64,000 nt of DNA from Pelomonas sp965229315 (GCF_965229315.1 NZ_CBDDJA010000001.1:124001-188000), one strand, 5' to 3'; shown: positions 1 through 9,021, counted from the first letter of the stretch. Translations and numbers: made by a program. Notes: generated by a model not told the origin, from the letters alone.

Positions 1-342
1 GGCAAGGCCGACAAGAAGACCTACCAGATGGACCCCGGCAACAGCGACGAGGCGCTGCGCGAGGTGGCGCTGGACCTGGCCGAAGGCGCCGACATGGTGA
101 TGGTCAAGCCCGGCATGCCGTATCTGGACATCGTGCGGCGCGTGAAGGACGAGTTCCGCGTGCCGACCTTCGCCTACCAGGTCAGCGGCGAGTACGCGAT
201 GCTCAAGGCGGCGGCAGCCAACGGCTGGCTGGACCATGACGCCGTGATGATGGAGTCGCTGCTGGCCTTCAAGCGCGCGGGCGCGGATGGCGTGCTGACC
301 TACTTCGCGCTGGACGCCGCGCGCGTCTTGAAGAAGGGCTGA
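1..342 (+). CDS. hemB: Delta-aminolevulinic acid dehydratase (porphobilinogen synthase), C-terminal part
   Basis: The gene enters from the left edge already in frame, so only about the last 113 residues are present. HemB condenses two 5-aminolevulinate molecules into porphobilinogen in cytosolic tetrapyrrole synthesis. The visible part carries the family signatures GKADKKTYQMDP near the edge, the MVMVKPGMPYLD segment whose lysine forms the Schiff base with substrate, and the YQVSGEYAML active-site lid region. It ends in VLKKG at a TGA. The next gene starts only 4 bases later on the same strand, so the two are probably cotranscribed. The 5' end lies outside the window. Confidence 0.96.
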   Translation, partial: GKADKKTYQMDPGNSDEALREVALDLAEGADMVMVKPGMPYLDIVRRVKDEFRVPTFAYQVSGEYAMLKAAAANGWLDHDAVMMESLLAFKRAGADGVLTYFALDAARVLKKG

Positions 343-346
343 CCGC

Positions 347-1450
347 GTGCGGGTCTTCCACATCGAGGCCGATGGCTTTCGCGAGCTGCCGGCGTTGCCC
401 GACACGCTGCCCGAGCGCGGCTTCCTGTGGATAGGCTATGGCCGCCGCGAGTTCGAGGTGGGCGAGCTGGCGGCCCAGCAGGCGCTGTCGCGCTGGGGCT
501 GCGGCAACATCGTCGACCTGCATGTGTCGGACCTGATCAACAACCAGTTGCCCTCGCACTTCGACTACACGTCCTGGTACGACATGCTGGTGTTCCGGCG
601 GCTGGCCGCGGCACCCGGCAGCCAGGACCTGTTCGTCGACGACGAGCACGGCACGCTGGCCTCGGCGCAGCGCGCGCTGCGCGCCATCGACACCAGTCCG
701 GTGGGCTTTGCCGTCTTCGACCGCGTGCTGATCACCGTGCACCCGACGGACTGCCAGGTGCGCGAGTTCTTCGCGCAAAAGCTCGGCCGGCTGACCGAGG
801 GCCGCGAGAAGCGTGACTCGCGCGGCGGCGCCCGGCTGCCGACGAGCCCGGCGGACCTGATGCTGCGCATGGTCAACCACATGGTGGACAGCTACCTGGA
901 GCTGCGCCGCCTGCTGACGCGCCAGCTCGCGACACTGCAGCGCGTGCTGCTGGACCAGAACAGCGAGTTCAACGACTGGCCGCTGCTGCTGGAAAGCCGC
1001 GACGCGCTGCACCGGCTGGAAGACACCTGCGAAGACCAGCGCAGCGCGATCCAGGAGTGGATAGACGCGCTGGATGAATGGCCCACCGACGGCGACCCGC
1101 ACGTGACGCGCGAGCGCGAGCTGCTGCGCGTGCGCTCGCGCGATGTGCTGGAGCATGTGGAGCGGGTGCTGACGCATGTGCGCCGGCTGGAATCGTCGGC
1201 CGAATCGGCCGTGCAGATGCACTTCAGCGCGCTGGGCCACCGCACCAACAGCATCATGCGCACGCTGACCGTACTGACGGCGATCTTCCTGCCGCTGAAC
1301 CTCATCACCGGGGTGTTCGGCATGAACTTCGAGTGGATGCCGCTGATCAAGAACGCCAACGGCTTCTGGGACGCGGCGCTGCTGATGCTGGGCGTGGCCA
1401 TCGGGCTGTGGGCCCTGTTCAGGCGCAAGCGCTACCTGACCAACCGCTGA
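347..1450 (+). CDS. CorA-family divalent cation transporter
   Basis: This 367-residue protein starts with GTG four bases after hemB. The N-terminal two thirds is the acidic/helical cytoplasmic domain of CorA/ZntB proteins. The C-terminus has two membrane segments (about 300-320 and 340-360) with the diagnostic GMN motif at residues 325-327 (GVFGMNFEWMP) at the end of the first one. The family forms pentameric inner-membrane channels for Mg2+, Co2+ or, in ZntB, Zn2+. The basic tail RRKRYLTNR fits a cytoplasmic C-terminus. The loop after GMN reads EWMP rather than the classic MPE, so Mg2+ versus Zn2+ use cannot be decided from sequence. Linkage to hemB is positional only. Confidence 0.9.
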   Translation: MRVFHIEADGFRELPALPDTLPERGFLWIGYGRREFEVGELAAQQALSRWGCGNIVDLHVSDLINNQLPSHFDYTSWYDMLVFRRLAAAPGSQDLFVDDEHGTLASAQRALRAIDTSPVGFAVFDRVLITVHPTDCQVREFFAQKLGRLTEGREKRDSRGGARLPTSPADLMLRMVNHMVDSYLELRRLLTRQLATLQRVLLDQNSEFNDWPLLLESRDALHRLEDTCEDQRSAIQEWIDALDEWPTDGDPHVTRERELLRVRSRDVLEHVERVLTHVRRLESSAESAVQMHFSALGHRTNSIMRTLTVLTAIFLPLNLITGVFGMNFEWMPLIKNANGFWDAALLMLGVAIGLWALFRRKRYLTNR

Positions 1451-1458
1451 GCCGCGGC

Positions 1459-1902
1459 TCAGCCGCGCTGGTAGGGGTCGGCGAAGCCCAACCCGGCCAG
1501 GATCTCGGTCTCGCGGGCCTCCATGCATTCGGCCTCGTCATCGGCCTCGTGGTCGTAGCCCTGCGCGTGCAGCGTGCCGTGGACCAGCAGGTGGGCGTAA
1601 TGGTCGAGCAGCGGCAGGCCCATCTCGGCCGCCTCCCGCTCGACGACGTCGGCGCAGATGACGAGGTCCGCGCCGACGACCGGCTCGTGCGCGTAGTCGA
1701 AGGTCAGCACATTGGTCGCGTAGTCCTTGCCGCGGTACTCGCGGTTCAGCGCGCGGCCTTCCTCGGCGCCGACGATGCGCACGGCGATCTCGCCCGGCAG
1801 CTCCAGCGCGGCGCGGATGAAGCGCTGCACCTTGTGGCGCGGCAGCAGCGCCCGGTGGCGGGGGTCGGCGAACTGCAGGGACAGGCTCAGCTCGGGCTTC
1901 AT
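1459..1902 (-). CDS. ybeY: Endoribonuclease YbeY (16S rRNA maturation)
   Basis: This 147-residue protein has the YbeY/UPF0054 zinc signature HGTLHAQGYDH near residues 108-118, whose three histidines bind the metal. Upstream it has the family TNVLTFDY segment. YbeY is a single-strand-specific RNase that matures the 3' end of 16S rRNA and takes part in 70S ribosome quality control. The ATG at 1902 is preceded by a GAAGGG-like ribosome binding site and overlaps the phoH stop codon by four bases (ATGA). The phoH-ybeY order is the standard proteobacterial arrangement and supports translational coupling. Length is normal for the family. Confidence 0.96.
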   Translation of the reverse strand: MKPELSLSLQFADPRHRALLPRHKVQRFIRAALELPGEIAVRIVGAEEGRALNREYRGKDYATNVLTFDYAHEPVVGADLVICADVVEREAAEMGLPLLDHYAHLLVHGTLHAQGYDHEADDEAECMEARETEILAGLGFADPYQRG

Positions 1903-2867
1903 GCGTCGCGCCCTTCGTGCTTGGCGCGCGCCTCGTAGGCCTCGACGATGCGCGCCACCAGCGGATGGCGCACCACGTCGGCGCTGGTGAAGCGCGTCAT
2001 CGCGATGCCCTTGACCTTGGCGAGCACGCGCTCGGCATCGACCAGGCCCGACAGCACGCCGCGCGGCAGGTCGACCTGGCTGGTGTCGCCGGTGACGACG
2101 CAGCGGCTGCCGAAGCCGATGCGGGTCAGGAACATCTTCATCTGCTCGGGCGTGGTGTTCTGCGCCTCGTCGAGGATGACGAAGGCATGGTTCAACGTGC
2201 GGCCGCGCATGAAGGCCAGCGGCGCGACCTCCAGCTGCCCTTTCTCGAAGGCCTTGGTGACCCGGTCGAAACCGAGCAGGTCGTAGAGCGCGTCGTACAG
2301 CGGGCGCAGATAGGGGTCGACCTTCTGCGTCAGGTCGCCGGGCAGGAAGCCCAGGCGCTCGCCGGCCTCCACCGCAGGGCGGGTCAGGATGATGCGTTGC
2401 ACCGTGGAGCGCTCCAGTGCGTCCACCGCGCAGGCCACGGCCAGGAAGGTCTTGCCGGTGCCCGCCGGGCCGAGGCCGAAGGTGATGTCGTGCGACAGGA
2501 TCTGCTGCAGGTACTGGTGCTGGCGCGGCGTGCGGGCCGACAGGTCGGCGCGGCGCGTGCGCAGCACCAGCGGGTCGTCGCCGCCCGCATCGGGCGCCAG
2601 CGGCTCGACCGGCGCGTTGGCCTCGACGAGAGCGAGCTGCAGCGTCTCGGCCGGCAGCGGCCGCCTGGCGCGCTCGTACAGGCCTTCGAGCAACGTCCTG
2701 GCGCGCTCGGCCGCGGTCTTGGGGCCGTCGACGCGGAACTCGGCGTCGCGCCGGCTCAGCCTGACGCCCAGCGCGGCCTCGATCTCGTGCAGGTTGGCGT
2801 CCAGGCTGCCGCACAGGCGCGCCAGGCGCGTGTTGTCGGCGGGTTCGAGGGAGAAGCGCAGGATCAC
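1899..2867 (-). CDS. PhoH family ATPase
   Basis: This is a PhoH-like cytoplasmic P-loop ATPase of about 322 residues. The Walker A motif reads GLGPAGTGKTFLAV and the Walker B motif VILDEAQN. A KH-like N-terminal region precedes the ATPase domain. The frame is open further upstream, but I chose GTG at 2867 because the protein then begins VILRFSLEPADNTRLA, as other betaproteobacterial PhoH proteins do, while the longer N-terminus is Arg/Pro-rich and unlike the family. The gene overlaps ybeY downstream by four bases. PhoH proteins are linked to RNA metabolism and stress, but the precise activity of this subgroup is unsettled. Confidence 0.93.
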   Translation of the reverse strand: MILRFSLEPADNTRLARLCGSLDANLHEIEAALGVRLSRRDAEFRVDGPKTAAERARTLLEGLYERARRPLPAETLQLALVEANAPVEPLAPDAGGDDPLVLRTRRADLSARTPRQHQYLQQILSHDITFGLGPAGTGKTFLAVACAVDALERSTVQRIILTRPAVEAGERLGFLPGDLTQKVDPYLRPLYDALYDLLGFDRVTKAFEKGQLEVAPLAFMRGRTLNHAFVILDEAQNTTPEQMKMFLTRIGFGSRCVVTGDTSQVDLPRGVLSGLVDAERVLAKVKGIAMTRFTSADVVRHPLVARIVEAYEARAKHEGRDA

Positions 2868-2956
2868 GGTGGGTCGGCAAGAGTGGCCGCGGATTGTCGC
2901 TGGTGCGTGCATTCCCCGCCCTGCGCGGCCCGGCCGCTCCCGCACAATGCCGCCCC

Positions 2957-4369
2957 ATGATCCAGCTGACCGCGCCCCAGGCCCCAGCGCTCGGGCGCCT
3001 GCCCCTCGTCCTGCTCTGCGCAGCCCTGCTGTGCCCGGCTGCCGCGCAGGCGCAGACGGTGACGCCCAGCCTGTACTGGGCGGCGACGCTGCACGGCTGG
3101 GCCGCCGCCATGCTGGCGCTGATGGCCACCGCGGTTGGCGTCGTCTCCAGCCTGCACCACCGCGAACGGCCCGCCAGCTTTCTGGTCGGCATGATGCTGA
3201 GCTGGGTGGTGCTGCGTGCCGCCACCGCGCCCGGCGCTGCGGGGCTCAGGCCGCTGTTGATGACGCTGCTGGTGCTGTGCGGCGTGCAATACCTGCTGCG
3301 GCAGATGAACTGGAAGCGCAGCTGGATCGACCATGCGTTGCTGATCCAGTGCCTGGTGGTGCCGGCCAGCCTGCTGGTCACCGGCGGCCAGGTCGTCGTG
3401 CTGGGCACGCTGTGGCACGTGGTGCTGGGGCTGGAGCTGGTGGTGGCGATGGGCTGGGCGCTGTGGTTGCGCCGCCAACGCCAGCAGTCCGCCGTGGACG
3501 ACGCGCCGGGCGGCGACTTCCACCTGATGGCGGCCCTGCTGCTGCCGACCATGCTGGCCCTGGTGGCCGAGATGCTGCTGGCCGCCGTCAGCGAGACGCT
3601 GTGGTGGACGGCGTCGCCCTGGCTGGGACTGATGCTGCCGGTATTGATGCTGGGGCTGGGCCTGCAGTTGCTGAACAACGTCGCGCATGCCCGCGTGGAC
3701 GCCGAGAAGCGTGCTGCGTCCCTGGAGCAGCGCATGGCCGAGCGCATCGCCGAGGTGGAGCGCAACCACGCCCAGCTCGCCGAGCAGAAGCTGGAGCAGG
3801 TCACCGAGCGCGAACGCAAGCGCATCGCCGCCGACCTGCATGACGACCTGGGCGCCAAGCTGCTGACCATCGTGCACACCAGCGAGTCCGACCGCATCTC
3901 GACGCTGGCGCGCGAGGCGCTGGAGGAGATGCGGCTGTCGGTGCGCGGCCTGACGGGCAAGCCGGTGCACCTGATCGACGCGTTGGGCGACTGGCGCGCC
4001 GAGGTGGTGTCGCGTCTGGGCCAGGCCAACATCCTGGCCGAATGGAAGTCGCCGGCCGAGGATGTGGAGCACACGCTGCAGGCGCGCTCCTATGTGCAGA
4101 CGACGCGCATCCTGCGCGAGTCGGTCAGCAACATCATCAAGCACAGCGGCGCGACGCACGCCACCATCTCCTGCGCAGTCCAGGAGGGCGACTTCATCCT
4201 GACGATCCAGGATGACGGCCAAGGCATTCCGACGGAACTGGACGGACGGTTGGACAGAGGCCACGGCATGGCGAGCATGAAGTCACGCGCCAAGCAGATG
4301 CATGGCCAGTGCCTGGTTGAATCCGGCCCCGGCTGGGGTACTGTGATCCGTCTGACCATCCCGCTCTGA
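2957..4369 (+). CDS. Membrane sensor histidine kinase (NarX/DesK-type HisKA_3)
   Basis: This kinase has about 470 residues. The N-terminal 230 residues form a signal peptide or first membrane helix (LPLVLLCAALLCPAAAQA) followed by some six more hydrophobic segments, like a 7TM sensory input. A coiled-coil linker (VDAEKRAASLEQRM onwards) leads to the HisKA_3 dimerisation box ERKRIAADLHDDLGAKLL, with the phospho-acceptor at His295. The ATPase domain shows the N box SNIIKHSG and G box DDGQGIP. I chose ATG 2957 because the longer frame adds a Pro/Ala-rich tail. The response regulator follows 25 bases downstream, so this is a two-component pair. The stimulus is not readable from the sequence. Confidence 0.91.
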   Translation: MIQLTAPQAPALGRLPLVLLCAALLCPAAAQAQTVTPSLYWAATLHGWAAAMLALMATAVGVVSSLHHRERPASFLVGMMLSWVVLRAATAPGAAGLRPLLMTLLVLCGVQYLLRQMNWKRSWIDHALLIQCLVVPASLLVTGGQVVVLGTLWHVVLGLELVVAMGWALWLRRQRQQSAVDDAPGGDFHLMAALLLPTMLALVAEMLLAAVSETLWWTASPWLGLMLPVLMLGLGLQLLNNVAHARVDAEKRAASLEQRMAERIAEVERNHAQLAEQKLEQVTERERKRIAADLHDDLGAKLLTIVHTSESDRISTLAREALEEMRLSVRGLTGKPVHLIDALGDWRAEVVSRLGQANILAEWKSPAEDVEHTLQARSYVQTTRILRESVSNIIKHSGATHATISCAVQEGDFILTIQDDGQGIPTELDGRLDRGHGMASMKSRAKQMHGQCLVESGPGWGTVIRLTIPL

Positions 4370-4394
4370 ACAGCGCTCTGAATTCGAGGCCCCC

Positions 4395-5048
4395 ATGAAC
4401 CACATCCTGCTGCTCGAAGACATCCCCGAAATCCGCGCCTGGCTGAAGGCGCTGGTCAAGCAGGTGTTCGCCAACGCGCAGATCACCGAGTGCTCCCGCG
4501 TGCAGGACGCGCTGTCGCTGGTCAACGGCCAGCGCTTCACGCTGGCGCTGCTGGACCTGGGCCTGCCCGACGGCTCCGGCGTCGACGTCATCGCCGCGCT
4601 GCGCGAGAAGCAGCCCGAGGTGCAGTCGGTCATCGTCACCATCCACGACGACGACGAGCACCTGTTCCCCGCGCTGCAGGCCGGTGCCTTCGGCTACCTG
4701 CTGAAGGAGCAGTCGCGCGAGCTGCTGGTCGAGCAGCTGCAGCGCATGAGCCAGGGCGAGCCTCCGCTGTCGCCGTCCATCGCGCGCAAGGTGATCGCCT
4801 ACTTCGCCGCGCAGGTGAAGAAGCCGACCTCGCCGCTGTTGCATGAGGTGTCGCTGACCGACCGCGAAACCGAGGTGCTGCTGCGGGTGGCCAAGGGCTT
4901 CACGCTGCCCGAGATCGGCGTGCAGCTGGGCCTGTCCCGCCACACGATCGCCGACTACGTGAAGCAGATCTACCGCAAGCTCAACGTGAGTTCGCGCGCC
5001 GAGGCTGCACTCGAAGCGCAGCGCCTGGGTTTGTTCGGGCGGAATTGA
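4395..5048 (+). CDS. NarL/LuxR-type response regulator
   Basis: This is a 217-residue two-domain regulator. The receiver domain (about 1-125) has the acidic pocket in ILLLEDIPEI, the phosphorylation site Asp54 in LLDLGLPDGSG, and the switch lysine in YLLKEQ. The C-terminal LuxR helix-turn-helix (about 150-210) reads LTDRETEVLLRVAKGFTLPEIG, then LSRHTIADYVKQIYRKL. It is the partner of the upstream kinase. Phosphorylation should promote dimerisation and DNA binding. Target genes are unknown, and the adjacent ruvAB genes may simply be unrelated neighbours. Confidence 0.94.
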   Translation: MNHILLLEDIPEIRAWLKALVKQVFANAQITECSRVQDALSLVNGQRFTLALLDLGLPDGSGVDVIAALREKQPEVQSVIVTIHDDDEHLFPALQAGAFGYLLKEQSRELLVEQLQRMSQGEPPLSPSIARKVIAYFAAQVKKPTSPLLHEVSLTDRETEVLLRVAKGFTLPEIGVQLGLSRHTIADYVKQIYRKLNVSSRAEAALEAQRLGLFGRN

Positions 5049-5131
5049 TGGCCTGGGGATGGGCCAGCGTGCGTGGCGCGCAGGTCCGTCCGCCCCTGAC
5101 TCCGGACCGGCCCGGCCCGGATAATGGGCCG

Positions 5132-5701
5132 ATGATTGGAAGACTCAGCGGCGTCATTGCCGAGAAATCGCCGCCTCAGATCGTCATCGACGTGGCGGGC
5201 GTGGGCTATGAAGTGGACGTGCCGATGAGCACCTTCTTCAACCTCGGCGGCCTGGGTGACCGTGCCGTGCTGCTGACCCACCTCGTCGTCCGCGAGGACG
5301 CCCACCAGCTCTTCGGTTTCCTCACGCAGGAAGAGCGCGGCACCTTCCGCATGCTCATCAAGATCAGCGGCATCGGCCCCAAGATGGCGCTGGGGTTGCT
5401 GTCGGGCCTGTCCGTGCCCGAACTGGCCCAGGCAGTGTCGCGCCAGGAAGCCGGCCGGCTGACCAAGGTGCCCGGCGTCGGCAAGAAGACCGCCGAGCGG
5501 CTGCTGCTGGAGCTGAAGGACAAGCTTGGCCCCAACCTCGCGCTGCCGGCCACCATCGCCAACGATGCGCAGGCCGACATCCTGCAGGCCCTGGTCGCGT
5601 TGGGCTACAGCGAAAAGGATGCGGCCTCGGCGCTGAAGGTGCTGCCACCGGACGTGGGCGTCAGCGACGGCATCAAGCTGGCGCTGAAGAAACTGTCGTG
5701 A
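5132..5701 (+). CDS. ruvA: Holliday junction branch migration protein RuvA
   Basis: This 189-residue protein begins MIGRLSGVIAEK, the typical RuvA N-terminus, which fixes the start at 5132 inside a longer frame. An OB-fold (about 1-63) is followed by two helix-hairpin-helix motifs (ISGIGPKMAL and VPGVGKKTAERL) and the C-terminal domain III that contacts RuvB (LVALGYSEKDAASAL). RuvA tetramers hold the four-way junction while RuvB hexamers drive migration during recombinational repair. ruvB starts 10 bases downstream. No LexA box stood out in the short upstream region. Confidence 0.97.
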   Translation: MIGRLSGVIAEKSPPQIVIDVAGVGYEVDVPMSTFFNLGGLGDRAVLLTHLVVREDAHQLFGFLTQEERGTFRMLIKISGIGPKMALGLLSGLSVPELAQAVSRQEAGRLTKVPGVGKKTAERLLLELKDKLGPNLALPATIANDAQADILQALVALGYSEKDAASALKVLPPDVGVSDGIKLALKKLS

Positions 5702-5711
5702 GCGTCACGCC

Positions 5712-6770
5712 ATGAGCATCCAGACCGACGACTTCGCGCCCGCACCGCGCCTCGTGAACGCGGCGCCCGAGTCCAGCCGCGAGGAGGCGATGGAACGTGC
5801 GCTGCGGCCCAAGCACCTGGACGACTATGTCGGCCAGGTCAAGGCGCGCGAGCAGCTGGAAATCTTCATCGGCGCGGCCCGAAAGCGCCGCGAGGCGCTG
5901 GACCACGTGCTGCTCTTCGGCCCGCCGGGGCTCGGCAAGACGACGCTTTCGCACATCATCGCCGCCGAACTTGGCGTCAACCTGCGCCAAACTTCCGGCC
6001 CTGTGCTGGAGAAGCCCAAGGACCTGGCCGCCATCCTGACCAACCTCGAGAAGAACGACGTCCTCTTCATCGACGAGATCCATCGCCTGAGCCCGGTCGT
6101 CGAGGAAATCCTCTACCCGGCGCTGGAGGATTACCAGATCGACATCATGATCGGCGAAGGCCCGGCGGCCCGCTCCATCAAGCTGGACCTGCAGCCCTTC
6201 ACGCTGGTCGGTGCGACGACGCGCGCCGGCATGCTGACCAACCCGCTGCGCGACCGCTTCGGCATCGTCGCACGGCTGGAGTTCTACACGCCGGCCGAAC
6301 TGCAGCGCATCGTGACGCGCTCGGCCGGGTTGCTGGGCGCGCCCATCGACGCCGACGGTGCGCTCGAGATCGCCCGCCGCTCACGCGGCACGCCGCGCAT
6401 CGCCAACCGGCTGCTGCGCCGGGTGCGGGACTACGCCGAGGTGAAGGCCGACGGCCGCATCGTCGCCGGCATCGCCGACAAGGCGCTGGCGATGCTGGAC
6501 GTGGACCCGCTGGGTTTCGACCTGATGGACCGCAAGCTGCTGGAGGCCATCTTGCACCGCTTCGACGGCGGCCCGGTGGGCCTGGAGAACGTCGCCGCCG
6601 CCATCGGGGAGGAGGCCGGCACGATCGAGGACGTCATCGAGCCTTACCTGATCCAGCAGGGTTTCCTGCAACGCACGCCACGCGGCCGCATCGCGACGCT
6701 AGCCGCCTACCGGCATCTCGGCCTGACGCCGCCGCGCAGCCAGGGCGCACCGGACTTGTTCGGCGAATGA
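5712..6770 (+). CDS. ruvB: Holliday junction helicase motor RuvB
   Basis: This is a 352-residue AAA+ ATPase. It has Walker A GPPGLGKTTL, Walker B LFIDEIHRL, sensor 1 LVGATTRAGML, the arginine finger region NPLRDRFGI, and a C-terminal winged helix (RTPRGRIATLAAYRHLG). It pumps DNA through the RuvA-bound junction. It is cotranscribed with ruvA, 10 bases apart. The RuvC resolvase is not in this window. A strong hairpin with flanking A/T runs follows about 40 bases after the stop. Confidence 0.98.
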   Translation: MSIQTDDFAPAPRLVNAAPESSREEAMERALRPKHLDDYVGQVKAREQLEIFIGAARKRREALDHVLLFGPPGLGKTTLSHIIAAELGVNLRQTSGPVLEKPKDLAAILTNLEKNDVLFIDEIHRLSPVVEEILYPALEDYQIDIMIGEGPAARSIKLDLQPFTLVGATTRAGMLTNPLRDRFGIVARLEFYTPAELQRIVTRSAGLLGAPIDADGALEIARRSRGTPRIANRLLRRVRDYAEVKADGRIVAGIADKALAMLDVDPLGFDLMDRKLLEAILHRFDGGPVGLENVAAAIGEEAGTIEDVIEPYLIQQGFLQRTPRGRIATLAAYRHLGLTPPRSQGAPDLFGE

Positions 6771-6812
6771 CGCTGCTGCCACCGTCACGTCGTAGGCGGC
6801 GCAATCAAGAAA

Positions 6813-6834
6813 AAAGCGCCCCGCAGGGCGCTTT
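6813..6834. terminator. Bidirectional intrinsic terminator between ruvB and the porin
   Basis: A perfect nine-base stem (AAAGCGCCC / GGGCGCTTT) with a four-base loop is flanked by an A run on the left and T residues on the right. It therefore works in both directions for the convergent ruvB and porin genes. Confidence 0.82.
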
Positions 6835-6854
6835 CTAGTGTCCGATCCGATGAA

Positions 6855-7868
6855 TCAGAAGTTGTGGCGGACGCCCACAGCCAGCGAGTCGAAGTCGCCG
6901 CCCTTGTTCGGCAGCTTCTGGTCGATGTCGGTGTAGAAGGCGTAGATCTTGGTGCGCTTGCTGAGGTTGTAGTTGTAACCCAGCGTCCACTGCGACGCGC
7001 CAGCGGTGCGGAAGCTGTCGCCCGTCATGCCATTCGCGCTGGCGGAATCGCCACCCGCCTTGGTGCCACCGATGTTGAAGTGGAACTCCGACTGGCCCAG
7101 GCTGTACATGGCCGACACACGGCCGATGTTGCGGGTGCGGAAGCCGTCCACCTTCTCGCTCTGGAAATAACCCGTGACCAGGACGGGGCCGAACGCGTAG
7201 TCGGCTTCCAAGCCATAGGTCTGACGCTTCGCGCCGCTGCCGATCTGGCCAGCGCCGATGTAGCGGCTGGCTTGTGCGTATGTGCCGGCGATGTGCAGAC
7301 CGTTCACTTCGTAGTTCAACGACAGGTCATAGGCGCGCGGGCCGGATCCTTCGCCGGCACGCACGGAACCGATGAAGTTGAAACCGCCGACCGTGGGCGA
7401 GAAGTAGCCGACCTTGTTGGTGCGGACGCCGAAGCCGAAGTCGGAGAACAGGGCGTCGGAGGACGTGCCCGTGTCGTGGTTGTGGTTGCTGGTACGGTCG
7501 ACCGTCGAGAAGTACGAATCGGGGAACCAAGTACCCAGGCGAACGGTACCGAAGGCGCCGCTCAGCTCAACGTTGGCCTGGCGCGACCAGAACATCGTCG
7601 AAGGGCCGCCCAGGGTCTGCACGGTACCCGTATCCGAATTCAGGCCGTGTTCGAGATTGAAGCTCGCCTTCAGGCCGCCACCCAAGTCTTCCGTGCCGCG
7701 CAGGCCGAGGCGCGAAGAGTTGTTCTGAACAGCCACCTTGCGGTCCTGGTTGCCGAACTTCTGGCTTTCGACGGAGGTGTTCAGGCGACCCCACAGGGTG
7801 ACGGAGCTTTGAGCGAAAGCCGGAGCTGCAACAGCAGCCAGGGCGGCGACGAGTGCGATCTTCTTCAT
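6855..7868 (-). CDS. General outer-membrane porin (Gram-negative porin, OmpC-like family of Burkholderiales)
   Basis: This 337-residue protein starts MKKIALVAALAAVAAPAFAQS, a clear signal peptide cleaved after AFA. The mature part begins SSVTLWGRLNTSVE, the first strand typical of betaproteobacterial trimeric 16-strand porins. It ends ...AVGVRHNF, with the terminal Phe required for BAM-dependent insertion. It also has the constriction-loop-like FWSRQANVELSGAFGTVRLG segment. It should allow passive diffusion of small hydrophilic or anionic solutes. The start was set at the MKK signal peptide. A possible -10 (TATACT, complementary to 7935-7940) lies about 70 bases upstream. The gene is monocistronic, ended by the shared terminator. 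Confidence 0.94.
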   Translation of the reverse strand: MKKIALVAALAAVAAPAFAQSSVTLWGRLNTSVESQKFGNQDRKVAVQNNSSRLGLRGTEDLGGGLKASFNLEHGLNSDTGTVQTLGGPSTMFWSRQANVELSGAFGTVRLGTWFPDSYFSTVDRTSNHNHDTGTSSDALFSDFGFGVRTNKVGYFSPTVGGFNFIGSVRAGEGSGPRAYDLSLNYEVNGLHIAGTYAQASRYIGAGQIGSGAKRQTYGLEADYAFGPVLVTGYFQSEKVDGFRTRNIGRVSAMYSLGQSEFHFNIGGTKAGGDSASANGMTGDSFRTAGASQWTLGYNYNLSKRTKIYAFYTDIDQKLPNKGGDFDSLAVGVRHNF

Positions 7869-8021
7869 CGTGTGCCTTTGCAGAGGGGGGTTGCGGCGGG
7901 TTGACGGCCCGGCCTTGGGGGACAAGTAAAGGTCAGTATAGAAGCGGGTTTACGCTGGCCCGCCTCGACCGACGCGTGGATGCAACAGTGGACTAGGGGC
8001 CCGGCAAGGGATGGACGCGCC

Positions 8022-8666
8022 TCAGGCGGCGATGTCGTCGGCGCTCAGGCCGGCCAGATGGTGGTCGTCGTTCCACCCGATCAGCGTGAAGCCATCGCCC
8101 GTCGCGAGCAGTCGGTTGATGGCCGCATTGCCGAGTTGCCAGCTGCGCGGCGCATCCAGCGCCACGCGGGTCGCGGCCCGGTAGAGGCAGTCCAGCACGC
8201 CGCCATGCGCTACCAGCGCGATGCTCTGACCGGCGTGGGCCGCGGCGGCGCGGCGGGCGGCGTCCAGGCAGCGGGTACTGAAGGTCGTCAGGCTTTCGCC
8301 GCCACCGACGGGGAAATCGGGCTCGCGGCGGCGCCAGCGGGCCGCATCATCGGGGTAGCCCTGGCTGATCTCGTCCCAGGTGAGCCCCTCGAAGCGCCCA
8401 AAGGCGCGCTCGCGCAGGGACGGGTCCAACCGGACCGGCAGCCCCTGTACCGCCGCCACGGCCTCGGCCGTCTGCCGCGCCCGGCTGAGATCGCTGGCAT
8501 AGATGGCGGCCAGCGGTTCGTCTGCCAGCGCCTGCGCCAGCCGCCCGGCCTGCGCCAGGCCCAGCGGGCTCAGCGCAATGTCGGTGTGCCCCTGGATGCG
8601 CGTCGCACGGTTCCAGGCGGTCTCGCCATGGCGGATCAGGATCAGCCGGGTCGCCTGTTCCAGCAC
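8022..8666 (-). CDS. Histidine phosphatase (phosphoglycerate mutase-like) family protein
   Basis: This 214-residue cytoplasmic enzyme starts with GTG. The RHG motif LILIRHGETAWN provides the phospho-accepting His. The second catalytic His is in LVAHGGVLDCL, and the SRARQTAEA segment is typical of the branch. Members include cofactor-dependent phosphoglycerate mutase, GpmB, CobC-like phosphatases and broad phosphatases. The size and the RERAFGRFEGLTWDEI segment fit the GpmB/CobC-like group, but the substrate is unclear. The GTG start shares one base with the DUF1840 stop (TAGTG), so the two are translationally coupled. Confidence 0.88.
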   Translation of the reverse strand: MLEQATRLILIRHGETAWNRATRIQGHTDIALSPLGLAQAGRLAQALADEPLAAIYASDLSRARQTAEAVAAVQGLPVRLDPSLRERAFGRFEGLTWDEISQGYPDDAARWRRREPDFPVGGGESLTTFSTRCLDAARRAAAAHAGQSIALVAHGGVLDCLYRAATRVALDAPRSWQLGNAAINRLLATGDGFTLIGWNDDHHLAGLSADDIAA

Positions 8667-8989
8667 TAGACGCCCCAGACGACGTCGGCGTTCTCCTTCA
8701 GGCTGCGCTGCATCAGCTCGCGCAGCGGCCAGGCGCGCTGGCGCAGCGACACGCCTTGCCGACGCGGCTCCGGCTCGCCGGCGGCCTTGGCCGCATCCAC
8801 GCCTCGCTGGAACTGTGCCTCGTCGTCGGCGACGCCTGCCTCGAGCGCCTGGATCAGCCCGGGCAGCGCCCCGGCTTCGAGGATGCCTTGCGGCGCCGGC
8901 GAGCGCCCCAGCAGCCGCAGCACGGCATCGCCCGATTCGGCCATCATGACGACGTCGGCACCAGCCTTGGATTTGAAGCGGTAGAGCAT
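8666..8989 (-). CDS. DUF1840 domain-containing protein
   Basis: This small protein has 107 residues and begins MLYRFKSKAGADVVMM, which matches the beta-proteobacterial DUF1840 family. The reading frame is open further upstream, but this ATG gives the family N-terminus. The family consists of small cytoplasmic proteins of unknown function. The C-terminal half (VSLRQRAWPLRELMQRS) is predicted helical and conserved. The gene is upstream of, and overlaps by one base, a histidine phosphatase. I infer no specific role. Confidence 0.86.
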   Translation of the reverse strand: MLYRFKSKAGADVVMMAESGDAVLRLLGRSPAPQGILEAGALPGLIQALEAGVADDEAQFQRGVDAAKAAGEPEPRRQGVSLRQRAWPLRELMQRSLKENADVVWGV

Positions 8990-9021
8990 GGCCGCATTGT
9001 GCGCGCGGCTGGCCACGGGTG

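Noticed and set aside
2868..2945. Upstream extension of the PhoH protein (MRERPGRAGRGMHAP...)
   Set aside because: The extension is unlike the family N-terminus and would overlap the promoter of the divergent kinase gene. GTG at 2867 fits better.
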